From: Muraenolepis orangiensis
Lineage: Eukaryota > Chordata > Actinopteri > Gadiformes > Muraenolepididae
Length of the DNA: 64,000 bases
Direction: 5' to 3'
Assembly: GCA_027704905.1 (NCBI GenBank)
Contig: CM051005.1
Location: 25,943,754 to 26,007,753 of the forward strand
Shown here: piece after piece, positions 29,189 through 40,101 of the stretch
Numbering within the stretch: the first letter of the stretch is position 1
Layout of the letters: every line of letters starts with the position of its first letter
Position numbers and translations under genes: made by a program
Notes under the pieces: model-generated
Told to the model about the DNA's origin: nothing
The model's input: the letters and a program-made list of their open reading frames with translations, nothing else
The model's database searches: none

Positions 29189-29645
29189 CTTTTGCCTTAC
29201 CACTGATTGCTGGATATCAAGAACCACCACCTCTTTCATGTAAATAAAAGGTATATGTGGTAAAATAGAAGAGCCGCTTGGGAGCCGAAAGAGCCGGCTC
29301 TTCTTGGTGAGCCGAGCCAAATGAGCCGGCTCACTCAAAAGAGCCGGAATTCCCATCACTAGTGCCCACTGAACTGCTAGGAGTGCTGCCACTATCATAA
29401 TACTGTCATTAACATTACACTGACGTACTTTTGCTGGACTTTCTGGACTCATTACAGCTACTGCACTGTTCTGCACTGTATTCATGATGCTGCTGCACTA
29501 CTGGCACTTTGAAATGCTTTTTTGCACTTTTAAATTGAAATGTTTTTTGCACAATTCAACACCTATACATATCATCCATCAGTCACTTTGTTATTTTTAT
29601 TGTGTACAGTATTTTTATAGTATATATATATATACACACTTTTTC

Positions 29646-32600
29646 TGTGGGTAGTATATGCAAATCAACAATCTTAACCTTTCCTCCCTGCTACTTTTGT
29701 CCATCGGATGACGCAAATCTCATTTGACAGAGTTGGGTAAGAGTCTCTATCTGTGCTGAGCTGCACCAAACACACACAGAGAGCTTCAGCAACCACTGCA
29801 GGCGTTTATTCACACTATATCCCTCATGAGGAGTTCAGATAGATAGAGGTAAGGTTTAACTTGCTTTACCAGGGAACATATGCAACACATATAACGTAAC
29901 AACAATCTACATTTAGTCAGGATGGATTGTAGCCTTGGTCTACACTAATTCAAGTTGTTATATCTCCTGTTTTCTCTCCATGAGTCACCGCCAATTTCTC
30001 CTTATATTGCTGACAGAGACAAAATTGTTATTTTTGGCTTAATTATAATGTGTGGGCTTCTCATAACCAGGGCAAACAGGCCAGCAAAAACCCATCAATC
30101 CACATTACTGACTCAGTGAGGGCTTAGATGTGTAACCTGAGCAAAAAAGAGAGAAAAAGAGGAAATCCTTTTAACAGAAAGCCGTTTAACATGTTATCTG
30201 AAATAAACATTTCCTTTCACCTCCGAAGTGAACCTTTCATTTATAACCCATGTTGCCTACACTGTAATTTCCTCTAATTTGAGGGCTACATGTGACAACA
30301 CGTTTCCACAAGCGAGGCACCAAAGTTGAGATGAATATAATCACGGCTGACAAGAAATTGCGAGAACGCGCAATGAACTTTCAGATCCCAGGGGAACGGC
30401 TGTGTTCCCACATACATTTACAAAATGGCACTAAAAATGGAGAATACCAAAAAAATGAAAACATTCTCATCACTGTAGTGCAAAGTGTAACCGATGGCCA
30501 GTGAAAGGACCAGGTTTGTAACTGGAGCTCTGAAATAATCTTGCCTAAGTCCCTATGGCCACTCTGGGCCCAGCGTCGGGGGGCTTGACAAGGAGATCGG
30601 GGGACCACCTGCACGGCTGGCCCAGCCAGCCCAGCCCTGGCACCGGCATTTGTTACGCTCTGGATTCCCATTACTTCAGCGCTTGGTTGGCTGGGAAATC
30701 CATCTCCTGGTGTCAGGTTTATCAAACCTCTGTGCAAACGTGAAAAGGAGAAAGGGAACGCGGTGGGCCAAAATCTCTCGAGGACAGGGGGGGGGGGATT
30801 GTCGTCACCTGCGAGGCACAAAATCCAGTGTATAAAAGTAGGCCGGCTAACCTAATTCTGGTCTATTGGACTAAATCTTTTTTTCCCTGTGCTTGTGTTT
30901 CCACTGCCATATTTAAAAGCAGGACGAGGCTTCTAGGCTTCTAGGCTCAAGGCTTCTCCTCCAAATGACAGTAGCAGCTTCATATGGATTAAACAACAGC
31001 CTTGGTGGCCAGCGTCAGAGTGTCTGCTCTGAGTTTAATAGGCGTTTTATAAGACCTCTCTCTTCCAATAGTAGGCTGGTGTGAAAGGGCAGCAATTTGC
31101 CTGGATTGTCTTTTCAGAAAGGGTAGCCCAGGATAAAATGGCCACAACATTCATGAATATTTCAAGAATTAAGTATAATAACATTTCTGCCAAGGCCGTG
31201 GTAAGGAAAACGCTGTATGTGCGAGCACAGCTAACATACAATTTGTATGGATGGCAGCAGGGGTAGGGAAGTGGTGTAGAAAACCCAAAGGAAAGAAGGA
31301 GAGAGAGAGCGAGGCACCTTAACCCCACTTTCAAAATGACAAATGAATGTGCCAAACCCCCAGTGGAGCGCGGGCAGGATCCAGCCATGGTGGGTAATGA
31401 AAGCAGAGTGCTGGAACCATGTCTACACGTTGGGTGCAGACTGCAGAGGTTCCACGGGCAAATAGAGACCTGACAATACGACAATACTGCAGCAGATGTT
31501 TTAATTTCTCAGAGAGACTCAGGCTGTCTCTCCCCCCACCGCGCCGCCACCACCAGTCCTATCCTTAGTGTTCGGTCCCCTGCATCAATAATACACAGTG
31601 ACATGCACAAGATACTCTCAAGGAGAGCCAGTCACTTTGCGTCGCCAGAGAACGTGCTCGCCGTGAATTAATACAAATGAGAAGTGACGGCCCATACGTT
31701 TCCAATGAATGGGACGCGTCCTCTCTGTCCATTCACCGTATAGATTTAACACAGAGGCCAGGTGACTTTGCTGTTGTTGTTCCCAAAATACATTAACAGG
31801 ACAAAGGGAGTATCAGCGTATCGCCCCGGCGATGTAAACACGGCACAGAGCAGCATTTGAAGGTCGTTTCAGAAAGATCGATGGAACGGGAGCCTGACAC
31901 GGCCCTGGTGATCAGCCCGGGATCTGGCATGGTGAACGGTGGAAAGCAACCAGGCCCCGAGTCGAACACAAACATGAATTGGAAAAAAACATTGCAGAGA
32001 TAAGAAATTCCAAGATTGGAAACAACCCAAGATTTCTATTCAAATGGATCTTGCAAAACACACACACACATACACACACACACACACACATACCAAATAC
32101 AATGTAGTTATCGTTAAAGGCTATTGTTATTGCTGTTAAAAATTGAATTGTTTCCAAGATGTAACCATATAACCAAACCATAAAAACAGCTCACATGCTC
32201 TAAGAGAGTATTTAACAAGTACTTTATTCATATGGCTTCACTTGTTTACCTCGTATAATTAAAAAGTAAGAGCTCATTAGTTAGTTAACAGTTCATATAA
32301 TTAGGATTTTACCGCTGAATCTCTTGCCGCGGCGAATATCGGGATCATTTGCGAGGTATCAGCGTATGCGCTAGCTGTTTATACAACAGCTAGTGCGCTC
32401 ACACACACACACACTCAGTATGTATATGAACAAAGTAAGAAGCACTCCATTCAAATACAATAGGTGTTTAGAGCTTCTCTCCAGAGTCCCTAATTAGTGG
32501 AGACATTTGGCTCCGTGGTGGGGCAGTGGAGCCACAGGGGGCCTGATACAGTACATTACATTAGACACGCTCGCTGTAGTGGGATGCACGGTAAAAAGGC

Positions 32601-32805
32601 TGATTTGGGAGTCTTCTCAGTTCAACTCAAATAAAACAATATAAAGAAAATATAATTGGGTGCAAAAGGCACAATGACGCCATACTTTGCCATTTTGTGG
32701 GTAGTATTACTTTGAGTGAAAAATAAAACCCTCCGTTTAAAGTCTACAGAGATTTGACAAAAGACGGACAGAATGCGACACCGACCAGACAGAGGCGTGT
32801 CCTCC
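29646..32805. other. Unique DNA, no gene seen
   Basis: Long non-repetitive stretch with small CA runs at 32057-32092 and 32400-32414. Open frames of about 145 codons on the minus strand (30381-30821, 31047-31484) have no recognisable domain. Segments near 31100-31230 and 31640-31720 contain TCATGAATATTTC and GAATTAATACAAATGAG words and might be conserved non-coding DNA. Confidence 0.4.
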
Positions 32806-32823
32806 AGACACCAGGGGGCGTCC
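32806..32823 (+). promoter_or_regulatory. CTCF-like motif, best match
   Basis: AGACACCAGGGGGCGTCC contains CACCAGGGGGCG, very close to the vertebrate CTCF core, in plus orientation. Judged by eye. Confidence 0.45.
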
Positions 32824-32879
32824 TTCTGACATTTCACAGCGGTTGACTACGCACAGTCGCACAGCAGTTATCAGTAACT

Positions 32880-33015
32880 TGGCTGCAGCTCGGCCCCGGG
32901 ATAGAAATGTTCATTAGCCTCCATTGATGAGACAAGCGCATTTCGACGACCGATTAAGCGGCGGAAATATAACAAGATGATCGTGCCGCCATCCCGGTTG
33001 TTCGGGGAGATCAAA
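32880..33015. promoter_or_regulatory. Candidate conserved non-coding element
   Basis: Non-repetitive with TTCATTAGCCTCCATTGATG and CGATTAAGCGGCGGAAATAT words, close to the CTCF-like site and just before a poly(G) run. Confidence 0.3.
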
Positions 33016-33035
33016 GCAGGGAGCCCGAGGCGGGC

Positions 33036-33056
33036 GGGGGGGGGGGGGGGGGGGGG
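33036..33056. repeat. Poly(G), 21 bases
   Basis: Uninterrupted G run. A 13-base C run follows at 33134-33146, so the two can pair as an inverted repeat. Confidence 0.95.
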
Positions 33057-33287
33057 TCTGGGGAGCGCTGGACAGGGAGATATGACATCAGACGTGTGCA
33101 CAGCATTCCCCCCCCTAGGCCTGTCCCCCTGTTCCCCCCCCCCCCCTCCCTCCCTAAACCGCTAGCTTAGGAAAAAGCTGCAGAGAGAGGGAGGCCTAAA
33201 CATACTCTCTCTCCAAAATCAATTTGGTTCTAAAGGGTAAAGCCTGCACTTCGTTTGGTGCCGTCTCGCTCACGCCGGTTTGATAGA

Positions 33288-33355
33288 TATATAAATAAAT
33301 AAATAAATAAGTAAATAAATAAGAGAGGGAGAGGGAGAGGGAGAGGGAGAGGGAG

Positions 33356-33380
<25 letters not shown>
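33288..33380. repeat. (ATAA)n then (GGGAGA)n compound repeat
   Basis: An AAAT tetranucleotide run to about 33323 is joined to GAGGGA hexamers and a GA run. Confidence 0.95.
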
Positions 33381-33386
<6 letters not shown>

Positions 33387-33389
33387 GAT

Positions 33390-33620
33390 AATTTCAGCAC
33401 TTTGTTTGTTCGTTTTTCTCCCCCATTTCGTTCTTTTTAGTTAATTGTACTTTCAAAGGCAAATGGCCGTTTATCCTCAGCATATACTGGAGAGCGCATG
33501 ACGCCCGACAAAGAAAATCTCTACTGGAGGCGATCAGACTATTTATAAAACCCAGAGATAGCGTAGCGTGGCACTGACATTGCCCTCGTTGAAGGGTTAT
33601 TCTCCACGCTGCTGAAAAAA
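33390..33620. promoter_or_regulatory. Candidate conserved non-coding element
   Basis: Unique DNA with TTTTAGTTAATTGTAC, CTTTCAAAGGCAAATGG and TATTTATAAAACCC words and no coding signature. Confidence 0.28.
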
Positions 33621-35228
33621 GAAAACACCAGGAAGAAAAATACAGTGCATTGCACCGGGACACGCACGAAGAGAAGCAGCACCGCGGTGCACTTGCTTCT
33701 TTTTTATCTGGGGAAATGAAATAATATAAAATTAAAAATTAAAATAAAATTAACTTGAATTTTGAGTTTCCGAGGCTTACGAAACGGCCACATATGGATC
33801 TTTGAAAACGGTGCCCAGAGACGCGTGACGCTCTGCGCTGTACTGTGAGAACACGTCTCCCAATGACACGTCTGCTGGCTGACGGACGGCCTGTCCGCCC
33901 CGTACCGCAGAACTCAGTAAAGAGTAAAGAGACCTAAACGCTGACGGAGAGCTTCTCTGCTGCCCCGGCTTCAGCTTGACGGGCGAGCGCATCATAACGC
34001 GCGGGATCAACACAACTGTGTTCCCAACTCCTATGGATTCCCTGTAAAGTCATGCCTAAAAACATTGGCTAAAATGCGAAGCATCCTTGAGGGAACCCAC
34101 TGTTCCCTTAAGAAAGGTGCTTTGGGCGGTAGTGAGGAGAGTCTACAGTCCTAATAGATGATGCACTATATTTTTTTTGCAAGGCTCTTAAAGGTTAACT
34201 TTCGCTGTACACATGTGATTTCTCTCTTTGTAAAACACTAATGATAACATGAGAAACGGGGTGTAATACGGCAAAGTGGTTCCCGAGTAAGAACATGTCT
34301 CAGAGAGGCATATCGCCCAATTGACTTCTTGACGCACTACGTAATTCCCCTAATGTGTCTGAATCCAGGCGGGAATGCGTGAAGACACATTCGCCGTTGG
34401 CGATTGCATTCCGCCTATAGGAGGACTTGTTACTGCCACTCCTACGGTGTTAAGCGTGTCCAATCCATTCAATTTGTTACTGAAAAACAACATAGCATGT
34501 GGGGGTGGTAGAGGGTCGGGGGGAGGACAGTAGAGAGAGCCAGAAGAATTGAAGAAGAAATCAGGGGAAAAGAGAAGAGGAAGGTTCATGGTTGTTGTTG
34601 TCTCCATATTACTTGGAGGAGGAGGAAGAGGAAGAGGAAGAGAGGGTGTATCAGACTCCGCCTGATGCTGTCCATCAGCATCAGGCGTCAAGAGTCCAGA
34701 GAATGGACTGCCCTATTTATCTAATGAAGAGGTCATGTGGGGGGCGGGGCATGACACTATACAACAGCTTGCTTGGCTTCCTACTCCATGTGCGCACCGC
34801 ACACACCAGACAAAAACAAGGTCATGTCGGGCTGCAATGACCCATATGCAGAGAACATAAACAGAGCATTGAAACTCATCGATAAAACGGATCAACACGT
34901 TTAGAGGCCACGCAAACAAACTAATTGAAACTAATTAGTGTATCTAGATAGATAGATAGATAGATGGATAGAACAGAGTACCCTCTGTTCTTCTCTGCTG
35001 TTCTACTCCACTAGTTTCCCTTCCAGATGAGCTGAACTGCATCATGGTTCCTTAATTTGCCCGTTCTAAGCCTTCTCATTTGGAGGTTGCTATTTCAAGC
35101 CCCTAAATGTTGAATTGTATTTTTGGGCAGCTGAGAATTCCAATGAAACGAGACAAAACCAAATTCCTTATTTAAGGGCAGAGGCCCTTGACACAAGTCA
35201 AGGGAGGGAGGAGACCATGCCGCCCATA
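33621..35228. other. Unique DNA, no gene seen
   Basis: Includes a (GATA)n run (34945-34972) and a GGAAGA-rich patch (34615-34645). No gene recognised. Confidence 0.5.
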
Positions 35229-35240
35229 CCCCCCCCCCCC

Positions 35241-35272
<32 letters not shown>
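35229..35272. repeat. Poly(C) then (CA)n
   Basis: A 15-base C run joined to a 30-bp CA repeat. Confidence 0.96.
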
Positions 35273-35273
<1 letters not shown>

Positions 35274-36111
35274 CTCTGCATTCTGGAAACTAATATCCTG
35301 TAAAATCATGCGAACCATTTGCTGACAAAACTGACAAGTGCACCCAGAGGAGAGCGGCCTTCCTCTGTGCCAACTCCTTCATCCCCATGTTACGAATCGC
35401 TGATTCAACGCTGGGGGAAATTAAATACAAGCGACGGAGGTTAAGTTATGAACGGACACGGAGACAGAATAGAGCAACAACCACCACAACAACAAGAGAA
35501 AAAGCTGTGGTTAAAATCAGCTTTGATTGCAACAGCTCGGCCCTTCAACACAAAAACTGATGATTGAATTCCTGCTGATTGCTCCTTAGAATAGGCCATG
35601 CATAATTTCACAAAGGCCAAGTCAAGCATAGAGAAAGAAACTGACAGGCAATTCTGAGGCCCCATTTCCCCCTAAGTATAAATGGCTTTCATAAAGGGGG
35701 GAGTGACTTGCCTTCCAAAATGCCTTCCATTCCAACTCAACATTTGAGTTTACACAGCACGCATCTATCAGTCAATATGATACAGTAATAGACAGATAGT
35801 ACTATGACTTAGTGTATGGTATGGTTACTATAGTAACACCTGTGATGGATTGCTTTGCTAGGGGGGGGGGGGGAATAGTTTTACATCATTAAACTTGTGT
35901 AATAGTGCGTGGCAGTCGTCTCAATAACTGTGCACACGGCAATTACCAAGTCATTAGGAAGGGAATAGAGCTAATGCTGCACCGTTCACACAAGCCAGAG
36001 TGACGGGCCCAAATGTGGGAAAATGTGCATATGCTAAAAGTGTTTCAGAAACATGTACGGTAATGTACGTTGTACACATCGGCAACGCAGGCCGACGTCA
36101 ACTGTAAGACC
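35273..36111. other. Unique DNA, no gene seen
   Basis: Non-repetitive apart from a 13-base G run (35861-35873). Confidence 0.5.
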
Positions 36112-36229
36112 GGCCGTGTGTGTGTATGTGTATGTGTATATGTGTGTGTATGCGTGTATGTGTATGTGTGTGTATGCGTGTGTGTGTATGTGTATGTGTA
36201 TATGTGTGTGTATGCGTGTGTGTGTCGTA
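36112..36229. repeat. (TG/TATG)n compound repeat
   Basis: Alternating TGTGTATG and TGCGTGTATG words, an imperfect microsatellite. Confidence 0.93.
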
Positions 36230-36345
36230 CGTTCAACGGTGTGCCACAGCTCACATTGGCGGGCGGGAGGCTGGACGGCACCGCAGCGCTGTCAGAACCG
36301 TGAATTAAAATGAGAAGAAACACAGACCGTGAAACAGATGTGCCG

Positions 36346-36346
<1 letters not shown>

Positions 36347-36380
<34 letters not shown>
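36347..36380. repeat. (TG)n microsatellite
   Basis: 34-bp pure TG run. Confidence 0.95.
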
Positions 36381-36381
<1 letters not shown>

Positions 36382-36436
36382 TGAGAGCAGCACATGTGAG
36401 TAGAGACACTCGCTCATCACATCCATCCCTCAGACA

Positions 36437-36557
<121 letters not shown>

Positions 36558-36887
36558 CCACAACCTGCACTCAATCACCCTGTTCCCCGGGCCCATCCGT
36601 CTACTGTTGGTCGAATGAGGTCCCGTCTCCATTCCCTTTCGGGCGTCTGGAAGAAGGCACGTGCAGACAGCCAGTGAAGAAGAAGCCCACCACCGTGGGC
36701 CCTGGATTGATGAGCCAGAGCTGTGCTGGCTGCTCCACCAGTCTTCCCAAACTGATATGAATCCATAAAGACGTGTGGGCGGCCCCCACACAATGCCCCC
36801 CCCCCCCCTTTGGACAGACTTGAGGGTTTTATGTCTGTGTGAACAAATGTCAACATGGTCTTTGTTGGTGTTGGTTTGCTGTACTAA
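36558..36887. other. Unique DNA with poly(C)
   Basis: Contains a 13-base C run (36796-36808). Nothing else recognised. Confidence 0.45.
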
Positions 36888-37053
36888 AGGAGCCAGTTGA
36901 GGTGCTTTGGGCATCTGGTAAGGATGCTTCCTGGTGGCCTCCCCAGGGAGGTTTTCCCGGAACGTCTAGCTGGGAGGAGAGCACAGGGCAGACCGAGGTA
37001 CAGGTGGTGGGGTGATTACATCTCCACGCTGGTAGACAATGGATGGATGGATG
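36888..37053 (+). mobile_element. LINE 3' end, truncated reverse transcriptase tail
   Basis: The reading frame gives RCFGHLVRMLPGGLPREVF, then GRRAQGRPRYRWWGDYIS, the characteristic C-terminal tail (W/CFGHLVRM...GRP..RW.DYIS) of a fish LINE reverse transcriptase. It is followed by a deletion and a (TGGA)n 3' tail. Only about 50 codons remain, so it is 5'-truncated and inactive. It is a different LINE family from the L2 copies elsewhere in the window. Confidence 0.75.
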
Positions 37054-37439
37054 GTTTGCTGTACTGTATTGCCACAGGATTAGAGTATTGTATCAGCACA
37101 TTTTTGGACTTAAATTTGCATTTCTTAAATACATGAGAGAAATAAATTGGCGGTATACTTATTTGTCGTCGTCAATTTGATATGATTACCCATTGTATAA
37201 GAAAAAACATCTGCTTCAATCTCTGTGGACCACAAGAAAAAAACAACCCATAATTAAGAATTACGCTGGGGATGACTAATTGCACATTTACCGTAATTTG
37301 AAATGAATAGCTATATCATTTTCTAGATTGCATCAGCCAAACGCCATAGTGGAGTGGAGCCAGTGATTCATATTTGATATAGAATAAACAAAATTACAGC
37401 TTTCACTGGCGCCCGCCCGCACGCACACGTGCCCAGCCC
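37054..37439. other. AT-rich unique DNA
   Basis: No feature recognised. Confidence 0.5.
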
Positions 37440-37615
37440 ACCGTACGGTCGCCTGGTAGGTGTTTGTTTATCCTAATTGCGGCGGCCGTGATAAATGCAG
37501 TCCAAATATTGCCTCATCGGGGAACACCCTGGAGGCGATAATGGCGTTTCTCTGTCCCCGGGTCTCCAGACGACACAGCCCATGTAATCACTCTTTCGCA
37601 GGTAATTCTGGGTAC
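37440..37615. promoter_or_regulatory. Candidate conserved non-coding element
   Basis: Non-repetitive with TGTTTATCCTAATTGCGGCG and GTGATAAATGCAGTCC, then ATGTAATCACTC. Low certainty. Confidence 0.28.
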
Positions 37616-37772
37616 AGGGGGGGGTGGGGTAATCGTGCCCCGCCCCCCCCAATAAAAAAACCAGAAGGCTTCCAACGGCCCCGACGCTAATGTCTGAGTG
37701 GCGCCACCTTTGCTCGGGCTAACGCAGAGAGTCGCGCAGCCGCCCACGTTTGCAAAGAGGGGAGTGGCGCCT

Positions 37773-38214
37773 GAGGACAGACGCCTACCGAGGACAGACC
37801 CCTACCGAGGACAGACGCCTACCGAGGACCGACGCCTACCGAGGACAGACGCCAGCAGAGGACAGACGCCAGCAGAGGACAGACGCCTACCGAGGACAGA
37901 CGCCAGCAGAGGACAGACTCCAGCAGAGGACAGACTCCAGCAGAGGACAGACTCCAGCAGAGGACAGACTCCAGCAGAGGACAGATGCCAGCAGAGGACA
38001 GACGCCTACAGAGGACAGACGCGTACCCAGGACAGACGCCTACCCAGGACAGACGCCTACCCAGGACAGACGCCTACCCAGGACAGACGCCTACCGAGGA
38101 CAGACGCCTACCCAGGACAGACGCCTACCCAGGACAGACGCCTACCCAGGACAGACGCCTACCCAGGACAGACGCCTACCCAGGACAGACGCCTACCGAG
38201 GACAGACGCCTACC
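37773..38214. repeat. 17-bp minisatellite, 26 units
   Basis: 442 bp equals exactly 26 units of GAGGACAGACGCCTACC and variants. Variants are grouped: CCTACC-type at the left, CCAGCA-type in the middle, and CAGGACAGACGCCTACC at the right, as expected from successive local expansions. Because 17 is not a multiple of 3, all three plus frames stay open and each encodes the same 17-residue periodic peptide (for example RTDAYRGQTPTEDRRLP). I regard these frames as by-products. Confidence 0.97.
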
Positions 38215-38899
38215 CAGCAAGGTCCTCCTCTGACCGCCCCACACAACTCATTAAGATCGAGAGCGAACCTCCGGGCGTTTCTAAACACCACAGTGTGTCC
38301 ATCTGCCCCAGTGCTGCTGCTGTTGCCTTTAATGGCGGAAATAACCTTGGAAAAAAAAGTCATCACAAGGAAAAGGGATGCGTTAAACTTCACAGCTTTT
38401 AGGGTTCTATTTTGGTCACGTTGGGCCTTTTGTGCATCGCCCCATGCTGTTATTTTGTCCGTTCCCACAGTAAATGAATAATAATAATGATATTAATAAT
38501 AAAAATAATATTAAAATGTGCTAAAAATATCAAGAGTTTCAGAAATACACCCGCAGGCCACTGGTGTACAAAAAGACATCTTAACAGACCTCAAAGGATA
38601 GGGGTAAAAGGAGCTCGTCTTTGAATAAAACCTAAGATGATGGAGTGGAATGCACCAGTGATTGAGACTCAGCCGCCCACACATAAAACACTCAAATCAT
38701 ATTTTGGTTGTTGTCACACAAACCAACTAACACACGCCATGCATTTAATAACACAGATGGGAATACATATTTGTTCGCAAACATTTGTTTTTAATTAACA
38801 TCCGTGATAAAAAATTTAAAATAAACGAATTATGAGGGATTAAAGCCAATGAGAGTATGAGATAATTGGCAAGTTGAAAAGTTTGCCTTCCTTTTAAAC
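38215..38899. other. Unique DNA, no gene seen
   Basis: AT-rich from 38470 with AATAAT runs. Nothing recognised. Confidence 0.5.
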
Positions 38900-39480
38900 T
38901 TGCCTACACAATAAAACAAGAGAAAGCCTTATCGGGCCTAATTAGCCCATTAATGCACGTCCGCTGATGGTTATGCATAAATCGGCGCCGTGCTTTTCCG
39001 TTGAAATTCATTTTGGGCAGATGACGGCACGAGGGTCACGGTTACCTTTGAAGCTTTACGGGCTTTGAATGATCGCTTATCTACAGGCACAACAGGTCGG
39101 TTTGTTCACCTAATCAATAGGGCCCCATCTCTTCCCTCCGACAGAAATCTCATTGAAATGCTCCGTGGGCTTGTAGGAGGAAGTACACACAGTCCTTGAC
39201 CATGATATGCTGCTTAAAATGCAAATTAAGCCCTTGGATAATGGGATAAGTCAGCTGTGAATATGCAGACCCCCACAAATTATTTTTTGCTTATCTTATA
39301 AATCATTTTTAATTTGCGGGCATTTTAGAGGGCTTGTTCTCCCCTGAAAACAAGATTAGTAGAGGCTTGCTGGGATGGAATTACAAACCACCTCCATTTA
39401 AGGGCTGCAATCCACCCCGACTAAAGGCTGTACCGTTTGTGTCTCTTTATGGAACAGGTGTCACCGAACACCTTAAAGGC
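38900..39480. promoter_or_regulatory. Best candidate developmental enhancer
   Basis: About 580 bp of complex non-repetitive DNA. It holds GGGCCTAATTAGCCCATTAA (homeodomain-type sites), GGTTATGCATAAATCGG, an octamer ATGCAAAT variant (AAAATGCAAATTAAGCCC), GGATAATGGGATAAG (paired K50/GATA-like) and CACCTAATCAATAGGG. There are no long frames and no simple repeats. This texture is what deeply conserved vertebrate non-coding elements show. Conservation itself cannot be tested here. Confidence 0.4.
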
Positions 39481-39615
39481 CGTTAAAGTAACTCACTACT
39501 GTAGGCTTTTCTCACCAGACATTATTGGATCACATAGATCACTTGTGGAGGTTTGTCTCAATTCCGCTCTATATAAAGTGTGAACGCTGGACGGGGAAAC
39601 GGTCCAACTCCTTAT

Positions 39616-39640
39616 TTGTTATCCAAAGCTTGGATAACAA
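39616..39640. repeat. 11-bp perfect inverted repeat
   Basis: TTGTTATCCAA and TTGGATAACAA separated by AGC. Confidence 0.9.
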
Positions 39641-39933
39641 CCCAAGAAGAGCACAGGTGTCCTCTTCTCTGCCTGCACATTATGGATATGTGCACAGCGT
39701 GTCACAGGCCAAACAAGTACATTTGATTATACGTTGTTCCGTGTTGGCTGTGTAATTTCCATACAGTCTATGGAATTAACCGTTAAAGCTCCTTTCCTTG
39801 GTGTGCGAGTGAGAGTCTGTGTTGACCTGACTCATTCCAATGCACATTCCTTCTCCTTTGTTAAAGTGATGTTTCATTTATTTCACATTCCTTTATTAGT
39901 CTTCCTTTATTGACACAGTCAGAAAACAGTGTG

Positions 39934-40101
39934 GCTCCACTTTTTACCAGTTCAAACTAAACACCACTCTTAACTAGTCCAAACTAAACTCTGTAGTGCT
40001 CCACTCTTAACTAGTCCAAACTAAACTGTGTAGTGCTCCACTCTTAACTAGTCAAACTAAACACCACTCTTAACTAGTCCAAACTAAACTCTGTAGTGCT
40101 C
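39934..40101. repeat. About 37-bp tandem repeat
   Basis: Units built from CCACTCTTAACTAGTCC, AAACTAAACTCTGTAG and TGCT recur four times with internal deletions (some units are shortened to CACCACTCTTAAC...). Confidence 0.9.

Larger units (their letters stand above)
28356..29361. mobile_element. hAT-type non-autonomous transposon
   Basis: The element starts TAGTGATG and ends with the reverse complement CATCACTA. It is flanked by a perfect 8-bp target duplication GTGCCCAC (28348-28355 and 29362-29369), the length typical of hAT elements. Five copies of the self-complementary word GAGCCGGCTC lie in the terminal regions, three at the left and two at the right. It is 1006 bp and has no transposase frame, so it would depend on a transposase made elsewhere. 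A CAGTGGCGGC word at 28628 resembles the start of a second hAT-like element inside it. Confidence 0.9.
28344..29645 (+). mobile_element. L2-type LINE 3'-UTR, split by hAT
   Basis: The right portion (29362-29645) matches the 3' UTR of the minus-strand L2 copy at 57160-57340: both carry CTGAACTGCTAGGAGTGCTG, CTGGACTTTCTGGACTCAT and GCTGCTGCACTACTGGCACT in the same order. The left edge (CAGTG, about 28344-28355) is separated from it by the hAT-like insertion. The fragment lacks both the coding region and the terminal tail seen in the other copies. Confidence 0.75.

Noticed and set aside
31047..31484. 145-codon minus-strand frame in unique DNA
   Set aside because: No recognisable domain; the length is reachable by chance in 64 kb and sequence texture looks non-coding.
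37698..38481. 234- and 243-codon frames through the 17-bp repeat
   Set aside because: The period makes all frames open; no splice, start or homology evidence of a gene.
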